Assembly (NCBI RefSeq): GCF_002197815.1
Contig: NZ_NIUB01000007.1
Span: forward strand, 102,755-166,754
Source of the DNA: Pseudomonas oleovorans subsp. oleovorans
GTDB lineage: Bacteria > Pseudomonadota > Gammaproteobacteria > Pseudomonadales > Pseudomonadaceae
DNA length: 64,000 nt
Direction of reading: 5' to 3'
Shown here in pieces: positions 1-9,096 of this stretch. The notes under the pieces are model-generated. The model did no database searches. It was not told the DNA's origin and saw only the letters and a program-made list of their open reading frames with translations. Made by a program: the position numbers and the translations under genes. The first letter of the stretch is position 1. Every line of letters begins with the position of its first letter.

Positions 1-1
1 G

Positions 2-607
2 GCGGCGATTCCCAGCCTGTTCACCCCGGTCATCCAGGGCAAGCGCATGCTGGTCGACGGCGGCTTGCTCAACCCGCTGCCAATCGTGCCGGTGGTCTCC
101 AGCCACTGCGACCTGATCATCGCGGTCAACCTCAACGCCACCAACCAGAATCACTATCAGTTGCCGGTGATTGAGCGGCCGGCGGCGCTCAAGGGGCGCA
201 TCGACCAGTTGATGACCACGCTCGGCTCGCGCCTGCCAAGCTTCCGCCGCAAGAGCGAGGACGACGTCCTGCTGCTGGCCGAGGAGCAGCAGCGCGCCGA
301 TGCCGTCAGCCCGGCTGCCGCGCCGAGCCGCGCCTGGGAGGATGAGGCGGCGCCGAAATCCGCCAGCGGCTCGCGTGTTGCCGAGTTCAGCGGCCCGGCC
401 TCGCTGCTGGAGCTGGTCAACCAGAGCTTCGAGGTGATGCAGACCTCGCTGGCACAATACAAGATCGCCGGCTACCCGCCGGACATCCTGATCAACGTGC
501 CCAAGAGCGTGTGCCGTTTCTTCGAGTTCTACAAGGCGCCGGAGCTGATCATGCTCGGCCGCCAGATCGCCCGCGACACCCTCGAGCGCTACGAGCGCGA
601 GCGCTGA
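2..607 (+). CDS. patatin-like phospholipase, C-terminal part (5' end outside window)
   Basis: The reading frame is open from the window edge and ends in TGA at 605-607. The visible part contains DGGLLNPLP, the Asp-Gly-Gly signature carrying the catalytic aspartate of patatin Ser-Asp lipid acyl hydrolases; the GxSxG serine must lie upstream of the window. The tail of about 130 residues is alanine- and glutamate-rich and then runs into a conserved-looking segment ending in ERYERER. Expected role is hydrolysis of phospholipid acyl chains in the cytoplasm (RssA/YlbK-like patatin), inferred from the family. Its stop codon directly abuts the stop of the convergent HlyD-like gene. Confidence 0.85.
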   Translation, partial: AAIPSLFTPVIQGKRMLVDGGLLNPLPIVPVVSSHCDLIIAVNLNATNQNHYQLPVIERPAALKGRIDQLMTTLGSRLPSFRRKSEDDVLLLAEEQQRADAVSPAAAPSRAWEDEAAPKSASGSRVAEFSGPASLLELVNQSFEVMQTSLAQYKIAGYPPDILINVPKSVCRFFEFYKAPELIMLGRQIARDTLERYERER

Positions 608-1102
608 TCACTCACGGATCTGCACCTGCTGCGCGGTGAAGGCCAGTTGCGCCAGGCGCGCCTTGGTCTCGGCCTGGTCGAGGTGCTCGAGCGAGGTCAG
701 CTTGCGTTCGCCCAGGTGCTGCAGTCGGCGGTAATCACGCTGGTACAACTCGGCCTTGCGGCACAACTGCTCGCGCTCGCTGCGGCGTACCTCAAGACGC
801 GCGCAGGCCTCCTCGACCCGCGCCAGGCGGTCGTCCTGGCGCAGACGCATGAGCACCTGGCCGACCTCGACCTGCTGGCCTGCGTCGACCAGCAGCTCGC
901 TGACCTGGCCGCCGACATTGAACGACAGCCGCGAACGGCGACAGGATTTCAGGGTACCGGCGCGGGTATTGGCGACCAGGGTTTCCACCGGGCCGCGCTC
1001 CACCGCGATCATCAGTTGCACGGGCATCGATTGGGGCCGCTGCCACCACCACACAACCGCCAATAAACCGGCAAAAACGAGGGAAACTGACAGGCTACGC
1101 AC
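608..1102 (-). CDS. short HlyD/RND periplasmic adaptor-like protein, probably truncated
   Basis: The 164-aa product starts with a single membrane anchor (residues about 3-21). A half lipoyl/biotinyl-like segment follows (SRLSFNVGGQVSELLVDAGQ), then an alpha-helical hairpin with ERKLTSLEHLDQAETKARL, as in membrane-fusion proteins of RND or ABC exporters. Family members usually run to 300-400 aa with a second lipoyl half, a beta-barrel and a membrane-proximal domain; all of these are missing. The stop lies against the patatin stop (608-610 next to 605-607), and no RND pump gene is visible nearby. I read it as a 3'-truncated adaptor, either a relic or an orphan small protein. Confidence 0.6.
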   Translation of the reverse strand: MRSLSVSLVFAGLLAVVWWWQRPQSMPVQLMIAVERGPVETLVANTRAGTLKSCRRSRLSFNVGGQVSELLVDAGQQVEVGQVLMRLRQDDRLARVEEACARLEVRRSEREQLCRKAELYQRDYRRLQHLGERKLTSLEHLDQAETKARLAQLAFTAQQVQIRE

Positions 1103-1212
1103 AAGCGACTATTTATTGACACCAAACCTCGACCTAGGTCAGCCTCTCCCCATCAACAACGCGGTACGCCCGCCATTGGTCTCTTGATAGAAGCTCTTAG
1201 TTTCAACGGTTG

Positions 1213-2298
1213 TTACGTCTCATGCTGTTTGTCTGGCGGCAACTGGTCGAGGGCTGCCTGGTTGTCCGGTGTCTTCTGCGCCACCCAGTCGCTGAGCAGG
1301 CTGTAGGCCACCGCCAGCAGGGTCGGGCCAAGGAACAGGCCCATAAAGCCGAAGGCCAGGATGCCGCCGAACACACCGAGCAGCACCACCACCAGCGGCA
1401 GGTTGCCGCCACGGCTGATCAGGTAGGGCTTAAGGATATTGTCCACCCCACTGATAATGAAGAAGCCCCAGATACCCAGGAAGATCGCCATGCCGATTTC
1501 CCCCTGCCATACCAGCCAAGCCACGGCGGGGCCCCAGATCAGCGGCGGGATCATGATGAAACTGCAGGCGAAGGTCAGCAGGCCCAGCACCAGGGCGCCC
1601 GGCACGCCGGCGATGACGAAACCGATGTAGGCCAGCACGGCCTGCGCGGCGGCGGTACCGATCACGCCGTTGACCACACGTTGCACGGTGCCGGCGACCA
1701 GTTCCAAGTAATGATCGGCACGCTCGCCAATCAGTCGCTCCAGCAGGCTGTGCACGAACACCGCCAGGCGCGGCCCGTCACGGTAGAAGAAGAACACCAG
1801 CACCAGGCTCAGGGCCAGTTCGACCATGCCCGCACCGATCTTCGCACTACGTGCCAACAGCCAGTTGCCGACCTGGCCCAGATAGGGCCGCAGCGTGTCG
1901 AAGAAAGCAGCGCCCTGCTGGTCGATGGTGCGCCACAGTTCCACCAGGCTATCACCGACCAGTGGAATGCTGGCCAGCCAGCTTGGAGCTGGCGGCAGGC
2001 CTTCGACCTGCAGATCCTTGACCAGGGCGTTGGCATCGTTGATGTGATCGGCCAAGTTGAAGCCCAGCCAGACCAACGGCACCGCCACCATGATCACCCA
2101 GACCACAGTCAGGATGCCCGCCGCCAGCGACAGGCGCCCATTGAGCAATTGCGTCAGCAGGCGCATCAGCGGCCAACTGGCAAAGGCCAACACGGCGGCC
2201 CAGAACAGCGCCGACCAGAATGGCGCCAGCACCCATAAGCTGGCAGCCAGCAGGCCGAGCAGAAGAATCTGCACCAGCAGACGATCATTAGTGGCCAT
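1213..2298 (-). CDS. AI-2E family (PerM-like) membrane transporter
   Basis: This 361-aa polytopic inner-membrane protein has about eight hydrophobic segments. Two lie near the N-terminus and the rest cluster in the second half, with the family-typical stretch FFFYRDGPRL and the conserved C-terminal block around VDNILKPYLI. The family (formerly UPF0118) includes TqsA and PerM, exporters of AI-2 or other small solutes; the substrate here is unknown. An upstream in-frame ATG at 2328 exists, but I prefer the start at 2298 because GGGAG lies about nine bases before it. Confidence 0.88.
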   Translation of the reverse strand: MATNDRLLVQILLLGLLAASLWVLAPFWSALFWAAVLAFASWPLMRLLTQLLNGRLSLAAGILTVVWVIMVAVPLVWLGFNLADHINDANALVKDLQVEGLPPAPSWLASIPLVGDSLVELWRTIDQQGAAFFDTLRPYLGQVGNWLLARSAKIGAGMVELALSLVLVFFFYRDGPRLAVFVHSLLERLIGERADHYLELVAGTVQRVVNGVIGTAAAQAVLAYIGFVIAGVPGALVLGLLTFACSFIMIPPLIWGPAVAWLVWQGEIGMAIFLGIWGFFIISGVDNILKPYLISRGGNLPLVVVLLGVFGGILAFGFMGLFLGPTLLAVAYSLLSDWVAQKTPDNQAALDQLPPDKQHET

Positions 2299-2328
2299 CA
2301 AGCGAAACTCCCTTCGACGAAACGACAA

Positions 2329-2346
2329 AGCGCCCTTGCGGGCGCT
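2329..2346 (-). terminator. Rho-independent terminator upstream of the AI-2E gene
   Basis: AGCGCCC and GGGCGCT form a 7-bp stem around a 4-base loop. Read on the minus strand it is followed by TTTGTCGTTT. It lies just past the stop of the minus-strand DUF4892 gene and so probably ends that transcript. Confidence 0.6.
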
Positions 2347-2373
2347 CTGTTACAGGCGATTGCGAGTGCTAGC

Positions 2374-3189
2374 TTAACGCAACAAACGCACGCTCAGTGT
2401 TTCATCCGAGCTCTCACCTAACTCCAGGCGCGCTTCGCGCACGCGCTGCTCGATCAACGCCTCGCGCCAGGCCTCGGCCTGGCTACCGGCGAGGCTGACG
2501 CGCAAGGTGCTGTCGAGGTTCAGGCTGCGCGCCAGCACCTCGACCCAGGCGCTGTCGGCCTTGGCTTCATCGGGCAGTTTCAGTTGCCCATCGGTACGCA
2601 ACTGACGCAGCAAGGTCGCCGGCGTCGGCAGCAATACGCCTAGAGGGGCTTCGGCATCCAGTTGCTCGGCATGCAGGTAAGCACGGCGATTCCCACGAGT
2701 GATGCTGTATAGCGCCAGCAGGCTCTGGTGATTCGGCTCGGCCAGGCGTAACAAGGCATAGGCCTGCTGGTCGTCAGGGCCATATAGCGTGGCATTGCCG
2801 AATACCGAGTTAGCCCATAGGCTACTCGCACCACACTCACGGCCCTGGCACCAGTAGAGCAATTCGGCGCCCTGCTGCAGCAGCGTTTCCCGTACGGTGG
2901 TGAATACCTGATCGGCACTGTGGGTGCGTGGCAGCTCGTAGGTCACCGCACTGTGCTTGCCCTGCACGAGAATCTCCCGCTCATAGCGCAACCGCCCGCT
3001 GATGCGGCGAATCGAGCCTTGCGGATAGATACGCTCGACATCGGGCGCTTCCTTGAACGCGACGATGTGACTGGCAGGAAACCGCGGCAGTACCTCGAGG
3101 TCGCGACTGCCAGGTAGATCGGCCGCCAGTACGGCACCGCTGCAGACCGCGGCAAGCACCGCAGAAAAAAACTGCACAGCCCCCTTCAT
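2374..3189 (-). CDS. secreted DUF4892 domain protein
   Basis: The product is 271 aa with a clear Sec signal peptide (MKGAVQFFSAVLAAVCSGAVLA, cut before ADLPGS). The mature part matches my recollection of DUF4892 proteins of Pseudomonas: an early SRDLEVLPRFP block, a central CQGREC-SSLWANSVFG segment with two cysteines that could form a disulfide, and a C-terminal OmpA-like stretch (DSAWVEVLARSLN). Function is unknown; a periplasmic or outer-membrane location is inferred from the signal peptide. The open frame extends upstream to 3315, but I place the start at the ATG at 3189 because the signal peptide begins there. Confidence 0.8.
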   Translation of the reverse strand: MKGAVQFFSAVLAAVCSGAVLAADLPGSRDLEVLPRFPASHIVAFKEAPDVERIYPQGSIRRISGRLRYEREILVQGKHSAVTYELPRTHSADQVFTTVRETLLQQGAELLYWCQGRECGASSLWANSVFGNATLYGPDDQQAYALLRLAEPNHQSLLALYSITRGNRRAYLHAEQLDAEAPLGVLLPTPATLLRQLRTDGQLKLPDEAKADSAWVEVLARSLNLDSTLRVSLAGSQAEAWREALIEQRVREARLELGESSDETLSVRLLR

Positions 3190-3316
3190 GAGGTGGCAGT
3201 CCACTGAAAAAACGCGACGGGTGAGCTTGCTGTACAGCGAGTGGCGACTTTTAACGGGTCGATCATGCGATCCTCCATGGCAGACCACCACACCTTTCCC
3301 CACGGCCGCAGGCAAG

Positions 3317-4186
3317 TCAAGGCAAGCGCAGGAATGGATTGAAACAATCCGCTACGAGCTGCGCACCGGCTTCATCATCCAGATGCAGGTGATGCCCACC
3401 GGGCAGACGGTGTACCTCGAACGGCAGATCCTGCAGCAAGGTGCGCACGGCCGCCTGCGCCCTCATCATGCCCTGCTCCGCCAACACCAGGCTGACCGGG
3501 CATTGCAGCGCGCGAACGAACGCCTGGGCATGCGCCCAGCTCAGACGCAGCGGCGACGGCAGGGTCAGGCGGCTGTCGGTACGCCAGGTGTAGCCGCCCG
3601 GCACCGGCATCAACCCACGCTGGGCCAGCAATTCGGCCGCCTCACGGCTGACCGCGCCCACGCCTTTCATCCGCGCCTCGACCGCGCGCGCCATCTCCGC
3701 GTACACCGGCTTGCGCTTGTCAGTCAGCGCCTGCCTGGCGCGCAAGGCTTCACCCAGCTTCTGCGGCGCCTGCTCGGCTTCACCGGTGTAAGGCACCAGG
3801 CCGTCAATCAGGGCCAGGCGCGCGATCCGCTCCGGCATCGCTCCCGCCAGCAACACGGCGGTGATCGCGCCCATGGAATGACCGAGGATGGAGAAACGCG
3901 CCCAGCCAAACTGCTCGGCGACCTGCAGCACGTCAAAGGCATAGTCCCACAGCGCATAACCGGCGCCTGCCGAACGATGCTCGGAATGCCCATGACCGGC
4001 AAGATCAAGGGCGACGATGCGCATTCCCTCGAGTTTCGGCGCCAGCCGCGCAAAGCTCGCTGCGTTATCCAACCAGCCGTGCAGCGCCAGAACCGGCACA
4101 CCATCCTCTGGACCGTAGAGATGAGCCGCCAACTCGATATGCGGCAGGCTCAGGCGTACTTCCTCGAAATCCATGCTCATGCTCAT
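3317..4186 (-). CDS. alpha/beta-fold hydrolase
   Basis: This 289-aa cytoplasmic protein has the nucleophile elbow GHSMG, the oxyanion-side motif LHGWLDN near residue 35, and a likely catalytic histidine in PGGHHLHLD near the C-terminus. This is the pattern of small-molecule esterases and lipases of the abhydrolase_1 family; the substrate cannot be told. Three in-frame ATGs (M-S-M-S-M) open the gene, and GGAG about eight bases upstream supports the first. Its start overlaps the stop of the upstream hydrolase by four bases, so the pair is one translationally coupled unit. Confidence 0.87.
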   Translation of the reverse strand: MSMSMDFEEVRLSLPHIELAAHLYGPEDGVPVLALHGWLDNAASFARLAPKLEGMRIVALDLAGHGHSEHRSAGAGYALWDYAFDVLQVAEQFGWARFSILGHSMGAITAVLLAGAMPERIARLALIDGLVPYTGEAEQAPQKLGEALRARQALTDKRKPVYAEMARAVEARMKGVGAVSREAAELLAQRGLMPVPGGYTWRTDSRLTLPSPLRLSWAHAQAFVRALQCPVSLVLAEQGMMRAQAAVRTLLQDLPFEVHRLPGGHHLHLDDEAGAQLVADCFNPFLRLP

Positions 4187-4986
4187 GCACGTTGCTCCTG
4201 GCTACCAGCCCAGCGGGTGAACAGTTGACGCAGCAGGTCGGCGGTAGCCTGCGGGCGCTCCAGCGGGAACATATGGCCGCCAGGCAGATTGTGATATTCC
4301 GCGCGCGGCATGCGCCGTAGCAGGCGCGCATGATGCGGCAACACCACCCGACTGTGGCGACCGCGCACCATGGCCAGCGGCACCGCCAGCTGCTGGGGTA
4401 GCCCCGGAGAGGTGTGCGGCACGCTGCGGTAGATACTGATCTCGGTGGCCGGATCGAATTTCAGGCGCAGCCCCTGCTCACCCGGTTGCAGGCCATGGCT
4501 GACATAGGCGTCCAGGCACTCGGGGTCGAAACGGCGAAACAGGCTCTTGCCGGCGAAGTAGTCTCGCGCCTCGACGAGATCGGCAAAGGCTTCACGGCGC
4601 CCAAGAGTACGGCCGGCCGGGGTGATGCGGTCGATGAAGCCGAAGCGCTTGGCGGCGCGAATCACCATGCGGTCGGCCAGGGTCAGCACTGGCGAGTCGA
4701 GCATCACCACGCCGCGATACAACTCCGGGCGAAGCAAAGCGGCGTGATAATGCAGCACGCCGCCGAGCGAATGGCCGACGCCCCAGACCGGCTCGGCGCC
4801 GCCCTCGAGGTGATGGATCAGCTCATCGACCAGATTCGACCAGTTGTCATTGACCGGAAAACGCGGGTCGTGGCCATGCTGTTCCAGATGCTGCACCTGA
4901 AAATCCGGCGCCAGCGCGGCGAACAGCTTGCCGTAGGTGGCCGACGGAAAACCGTTGGCATGAGCGAAGAAGATCGACTGCGGCAT
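4183..4986 (-). CDS. alpha/beta-fold hydrolase (second of the pair)
   Basis: The 267-aa protein carries GHSLGG as nucleophile elbow, an N-terminal HANGFPS oxyanion motif, and a C-terminal histidine in LPGGHMFPLE. It is a distinct hydrolase of the same fold as its downstream partner, not a recent duplicate. It is first in a two-gene operon with a 4-bp overlap (4183-4186). Substrate unknown. Confidence 0.87.
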   Translation of the reverse strand: MPQSIFFAHANGFPSATYGKLFAALAPDFQVQHLEQHGHDPRFPVNDNWSNLVDELIHHLEGGAEPVWGVGHSLGGVLHYHAALLRPELYRGVVMLDSPVLTLADRMVIRAAKRFGFIDRITPAGRTLGRREAFADLVEARDYFAGKSLFRRFDPECLDAYVSHGLQPGEQGLRLKFDPATEISIYRSVPHTSPGLPQQLAVPLAMVRGRHSRVVLPHHARLLRRMPRAEYHNLPGGHMFPLERPQATADLLRQLFTRWAGSQEQRA

Positions 4987-5085
4987 GCATCAAACTCGAG
5001 AAAACAAATATGCCCGGATTCTCCGGCAGCCACCGACGCACGGCAATGACCGTAACGGCCATTGATGGCGGCGCAATGGTCAGGG

Positions 5086-5718
5086 CTATAGCAGCAGACG
5101 TCCGACGATACTGGCCGCCACCAGCAGAAATACCAGGCCGCAAACGAAGTCGATGATCGGCGCCACCTGCAGCAGCCGCTGACGCATCAGCGGGCGGCTC
5201 AGGGTCAGCCCCAGCAGGCTGAACCAGAACAGGCTCAGGCCGAACAGCAGCGCCGCACAGGCCACCTTGCCGGGCAGCGACATATCGGCGGGTACCAGAC
5301 TGCTGAGCAGTGCCAGGAAGAACACCAACGCCTTGGGATTGCCCAGGTTGGTGAGCACGCCGCGTAACCAGGGGCCGAACAGCGAAGGCGTCAGCTCGCC
5401 ATCCAGCCGCCTCGGACCAGCACTGCCACGCCACCAGGCACGCACAGCGCCGATACCCAGCCAGCCCAGATAGAGTGCACCACCGACCTGCACCAGCTCG
5501 AACAGCCACTCGGTACGACTGAGCAGCAAGGCCACTCCGCTGAGCACCAGGGTGCCGTGCAGAAGAATGCCGCAGGCCAGGCCCAACGCACTGAGCAAGC
5601 CGGCACGCTGTCCCTGATGCAAGGCGGTGCGCACCACCAGCGCTACATCCGGGCCGGGGCTTACAAGGGCCACCGCGAACACGGCAGCCAGCGACAGCAA
5701 GGCGGACGCCTCCTGCAT
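5086..5718 (-). CDS. LysE/RhtB family amino-acid exporter
   Basis: The 210-aa inner-membrane protein has five to six membrane segments and the conserved N-terminal SPGPDVALVVRTAL motif of the LysE/RhtB exporter superfamily, which expel amino acids or their derivatives; the specific solute is not predictable. The longer open frame starts at 5823, but GGAG about eight bases before the ATG at 5718 and alignment of the SPGPD motif to residue ~20 support the shorter form. The minus-strand AraC gene (now disrupted) lies just upstream and may once have regulated it. Confidence 0.88.
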   Translation of the reverse strand: MQEASALLSLAAVFAVALVSPGPDVALVVRTALHQGQRAGLLSALGLACGILLHGTLVLSGVALLLSRTEWLFELVQVGGALYLGWLGIGAVRAWWRGSAGPRRLDGELTPSLFGPWLRGVLTNLGNPKALVFFLALLSSLVPADMSLPGKVACAALLFGLSLFWFSLLGLTLSRPLMRQRLLQVAPIIDFVCGLVFLLVAASIVGRLLL

Positions 5719-5776
5719 GGTGATCTCCAGAAAATTGAAACGATGACGTATGGACTGATGGTCGATGCAGCGGATC

Positions 5777-5851
5777 TGTAGGAGCGGCGCCCCGCCGCGA
5801 ATCAGGACGCCTCCGACTCGCAAGGCTTCCCCCCGGGTCGGAGCTCCTACA
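5777..5851. repeat. REP-like palindromic element
   Basis: The outer arms TGTAGGAGC and GCTCCTACA match perfectly (9 bp) and are the hallmark ends of Pseudomonas REP sequences. Inside are a GCGGCG/CGCCGC hairpin and a TCCGAC/GTCGGA pair. It fills the gap between the LysE and AraC genes. Confidence 0.65.
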
Positions 5852-5889
5852 AAAGGCTAGCTTCGCGGTCTTGCCTGGTAACCGCTGAA

Positions 5890-6693
5890 TCAGCCCTGAC
5901 GCAGGCGCGCCGGTGGCAGACCGTAGGTGCGGCGGAACAGCCGCGAGAAATGCGCCTGGTCGTAGAAGCCCAGGCGCAGGGCGATCTCGCTCAGAGGCTC
6001 ACCCGCCAGCACCAGCGGCAACGCCCGCTGCAAGCGCAGTTGCGTCAGCCACTGATGCGGTGGCAAACCGGTGTGCTGGCGGAAACGCCGCAGCGCCTGC
6101 CACGGGCTCATGGCGCAGAAAGCAGCGATTTCCTCCAGCGTGGGCGGATCGCCCAGGCGGTTCTCCAGCCAATCGCGCAGCCGCTGCCAGGTCTGCTGAT
6201 CGAAGACGCGATGTGGCTCGCTGACGCGCAACGTCGAGCCCATCTCCAGCAGGTGGGCCAGCGCCTGCCAGAGCGCCTCCTCCTGAGCCAGTCTCGAGCC
6301 GCCCAGCATCGCCGCATGAAAGCGCTGCAGGTGCTGTGACAGCCGCGGGTGACGCAGACTGCTGGTGGTCAAGCGTGGCGCGCCCTGACGACCGTCACTC
6401 AGGGTACGACTGGCTTCATCCAGCCAGGATGGATCGAAGGCCATCACCCGAATACGTTAACTCTGGCCATCCAGGCCGGCACCGTCATGAATCCCTTCCA
6501 GCGCCATCAGCAGCACGTCCCCCGCTCCGACATGCCGGTGCTCACCGCCATAGGCGTAGCGATGCTGACCCTGTATCAGCAGGCCGACGTGATATTCCAG
6601 GTGAAAGTGCCGGGGAAAGGCGAAGCGATGGTACTCGGCATCGATCAGGCGCACGCCGGGCAAGCTGCTTTGGATATGAGTGATCTGGTCCAT
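5890..6693 (-). pseudogene. AraC-family regulator interrupted by one in-frame TAA
   Basis: Two open pieces lie in the same frame. 6457-6693 encodes a cupin-like N-terminus (HRFAFPRHFHLEYHVGLLI, then GDVLLMALEGIHDG), and 5890-6447 encodes the tail of that domain plus a complete AraC HTH pair ending in GFYDQAHFSRLFRRTYGLPP. They are separated only by a TAA codon at 6457-6459 in the context DGQS-stop-RIRVMAFDPSW, so a single base change (TAC or TAT to TAA) explains the break. Without it the protein is a normal 267-aa AraC regulator. A sequencing error, a recent nonsense mutation or rare readthrough are all possible. The 185-aa piece retains the DNA-binding domain and could be expressed from its own ATG at 6447 or 6444. 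Confidence 0.82.
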
Positions 6694-6750
6694 GGCGCCT
6701 ACTGTAGCGCCACGGGCCGGGCAAATCTTGGATGAAATTGCAGGCAGAAC

Positions 6751-7194
6751 CTAAAGTTTCGGGGGCTGATCACCCAGGGGAACGATGGCCATGGTCAGCC
6801 GCGAGATACAGCTGGCCTTGCCGTCGTCGCCACTGAGGCGAATGTCCCAGACGTGGGTGGTACGGCCCAGATGCACCGGCCGCGCCACCGCATACACGCG
6901 CCCGCTGCGCAAACCGCGCAGATGGTTGGCGTTGACTTCCAGGCCGACGCAGTAGAAGCGGCTGCTGTCGATGCACAGATAGCTGGCAGTGGAGCCTAGG
7001 GTTTCCGCCAGCACCACCGAGGCGCCACCGTGCAGCAGGCCGTAGGGCTGATGAGTGCGCGAGTCGATCACCATGCTGGCGCTGAGCGATTCGTCGTCGA
7101 AGGCGTCGAAACGAATGTCCAGCACCTCGCCGATGCTGTTTTTCAAGGTCGCGTTGAGTGCATCGATATCGGGCGTTCGTTGCCACAGTCCCAT
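6751..7194 (-). CDS. hotdog-fold acyl-CoA thioesterase (YdiI/PaaI-like)
   Basis: The 147-aa protein aligns by eye with E. coli YdiI/MenI: DSRTHQPYGLLHGGASVVLAE contains the HGGASVVLAE active-site signature, followed by GLEVNANHLRG. Family members hydrolyse acyl- or aroyl-CoA esters. Pseudomonads do not make menaquinone, so a detoxifying or CoA-recycling role is more likely than DHNA-CoA hydrolysis. The ATG at 7194 is chosen over the longer frame because homology starts with MGLWQRTPDIDALN. It lies directly downstream of the acyl-CoA synthetase, which suggests coupled acyl-CoA formation and hydrolysis. Confidence 0.85.
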   Translation of the reverse strand: MGLWQRTPDIDALNATLKNSIGEVLDIRFDAFDDESLSASMVIDSRTHQPYGLLHGGASVVLAETLGSTASYLCIDSSRFYCVGLEVNANHLRGLRSGRVYAVARPVHLGRTTHVWDIRLSGDDGKASCISRLTMAIVPLGDQPPKL

Positions 7195-7247
7195 GAAGGC
7201 GTTCCTTGTGCGTTGAACACAGGGCCGGTGAACCCGGCCAATTCGGC

Positions 7248-8915
7248 TCAATCGTGCCAGAGCACGGCTTCGCTGCGCTGTTGCCACTCGGCGAAACGCT
7301 CGCCATAAATGCCCTCGATCACCGCGCGTTTGATTTTCAGGGTCGGCGTCAGGAAACCATTCTCCACTGCCCAGACCTCCTTGACCAGTACCAGGCCTTG
7401 CAGCCGCTCATGATGATCGAGACGACCATTGACCTCGGCGAGCAAGGCCTTGAGGCTGTTCTCCAGCTCATCGCGGCTGTCATTGGCCACCTCCTGACGC
7501 CCCACATCGGATAGCACGCACAGGGCTATGGGCTGCGGCAGGCCGTCGCCGACCACGCACACCTGCTCGATACGCGAGTGCTCGCCAATGCGGTTTTCGA
7601 TCGGCGCAGGCGCGACATACTTGCCCTTGCTGGTCTTGAAGATTTCCTTGATGCGTCCGGTGAGGCGCAGGTTGCCTTCGGCGTCCTGCTCGCCCTTGTC
7701 GCCGGTGTGCAGGAAGCCATCGTCAGTCAGCGTCTCGGCGGTCTTGATCGGGTCCTTGTAGTAACCCTGCATGGTCGCGCCGCTGCGCACCAGGACTTCG
7801 CCATCCTCGCCGATACGTACCTCGACGCCTGGGTTGTTCTGGCCGATCCAGCCCTGCTTAAACTTGCCCGGCAGACACACGTGGGAATAACCACAGTTCT
7901 CGGTCATGCCATAGACCTCCTGGATCTCCATGCCCAGGCGGCGATACCAGTTGAGCAGCGCCTCGGGCACCGGCGCGGCGCCGGACAGCGCATAGCGAAT
8001 GGCGTCCAAACCGAGGCCGGCCAGTACCTTACGACCGATGAAGCGGCCGATGATCGGCAGCCGCAGCAGGCGGTCGAGCTTCTGCGCCGGCATCTTGCTG
8101 TACACCCCCATCTGGAACTTGGTCCAGATGCGCGGCACGCCGAACATCACGGTCGGCCGCGCGCGCTTGAGATCCTCCAGAAAGGTATCCAGGCTCTCGG
8201 CAAAGAAGATCGCCTGCCCGGCATAGATGGACGCCAGCTCGACAAACATGCGCTCGGCCACATGGCACAGCGGCAGGTAGGAGATCAGTCGATCATCTTC
8301 ACCGACGCCAAACAGCTTGATGGCGTTGCTGGCGGCGAAACCGAAATTGGAGAAATTGTGCATCACACCCTTGGGCGTACCTGTGGTGCCGGAGGTATAG
8401 ATGATGGTGGCCAACTGGTTGGCTGCGGGCTTGGGATCGTCCTGAATCGGCGCGCTGTGCTGCAGGTCATCCCAGCTGTAGTCGAAGCTGCCCTGCGGAT
8501 GCAGCGGCAGGCTGACGGTCGGCAAGCCCTGTGGCAAGCCCGGCGCCATCGAGGCCCAGTCATCGAGCTTGCCGACAAAGGCCAGGGCAGCTTCTGAATG
8601 CTCCAGCACCTGCCCCATGGAGTCGGCGGTGAGGTTGGGGTACAGCGGTACCGAAACGTGGCCTGCCATCCAGATCGCCAGATCGGCAACGATCCAGTGC
8701 GCGCAGTTCTTGGAGATGATGGCGATGCGGCTGCCCTGTGGCAGTTCGCGGCTACGCAACCAGCTGGCTGCACGGCGCGCCTGCTCGCCCACGTCGGCCC
8801 AACTCAGCTCCAGCAGCTGGCCGCCCCCCAGAGGTTGCACCATGTAGCGTTTGTTCGGGTGCCTTGCTTCACGTTCATAAAACAGCTCGAGCGGCAAACG
8901 GATTGCATCAGCCAC
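7248..8915 (-). CDS. AMP-binding long-chain acyl-CoA synthetase-like protein
   Basis: The 555-aa ANL-superfamily enzyme has the phosphate loop YTSGTTGTPKGVMH, the A5 motif EVYGMTENCG, the A7 motif GFLHTGDKGE and the A8 hinge GRIKEIFKTSKGKYVAP. It should activate a fatty acid with ATP and load it on CoA. The start is decided by the ribosome site: AAAGGAGG precedes a GTG at 8915 by about eight bases, while the longer frame to 8987 has no such site. The thioesterase follows after 53 bp in the same direction. Confidence 0.9.
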   Translation of the reverse strand: MADAIRLPLELFYEREARHPNKRYMVQPLGGGQLLELSWADVGEQARRAASWLRSRELPQGSRIAIISKNCAHWIVADLAIWMAGHVSVPLYPNLTADSMGQVLEHSEAALAFVGKLDDWASMAPGLPQGLPTVSLPLHPQGSFDYSWDDLQHSAPIQDDPKPAANQLATIIYTSGTTGTPKGVMHNFSNFGFAASNAIKLFGVGEDDRLISYLPLCHVAERMFVELASIYAGQAIFFAESLDTFLEDLKRARPTVMFGVPRIWTKFQMGVYSKMPAQKLDRLLRLPIIGRFIGRKVLAGLGLDAIRYALSGAAPVPEALLNWYRRLGMEIQEVYGMTENCGYSHVCLPGKFKQGWIGQNNPGVEVRIGEDGEVLVRSGATMQGYYKDPIKTAETLTDDGFLHTGDKGEQDAEGNLRLTGRIKEIFKTSKGKYVAPAPIENRIGEHSRIEQVCVVGDGLPQPIALCVLSDVGRQEVANDSRDELENSLKALLAEVNGRLDHHERLQGLVLVKEVWAVENGFLTPTLKIKRAVIEGIYGERFAEWQQRSEAVLWHD

Positions 8916-9096
8916 AGGGCTTCCTCCTTTGTTGTTTTTGTAGGAATCAACCAAGCACTTGCTTGGTTGAATATTCCACGCAGACAAAAGAGGCGCAAGT
9001 TAAGAAATGTTTCTCGCCTGGAACATTTGCCCCCACGGGCAATAAGTCAGGCATGAGGCACCTGCGACGCCACAAGTGGCGACACAGGGCGAAAGG

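Noticed and set aside
1210..2238. Long plus-strand open frame opposite the AI-2E gene
   Set aside because: Its product is rich in Gln, His and Arg without any domain, typical of the antisense of a high-GC gene; the minus-strand protein has clear membrane helices.
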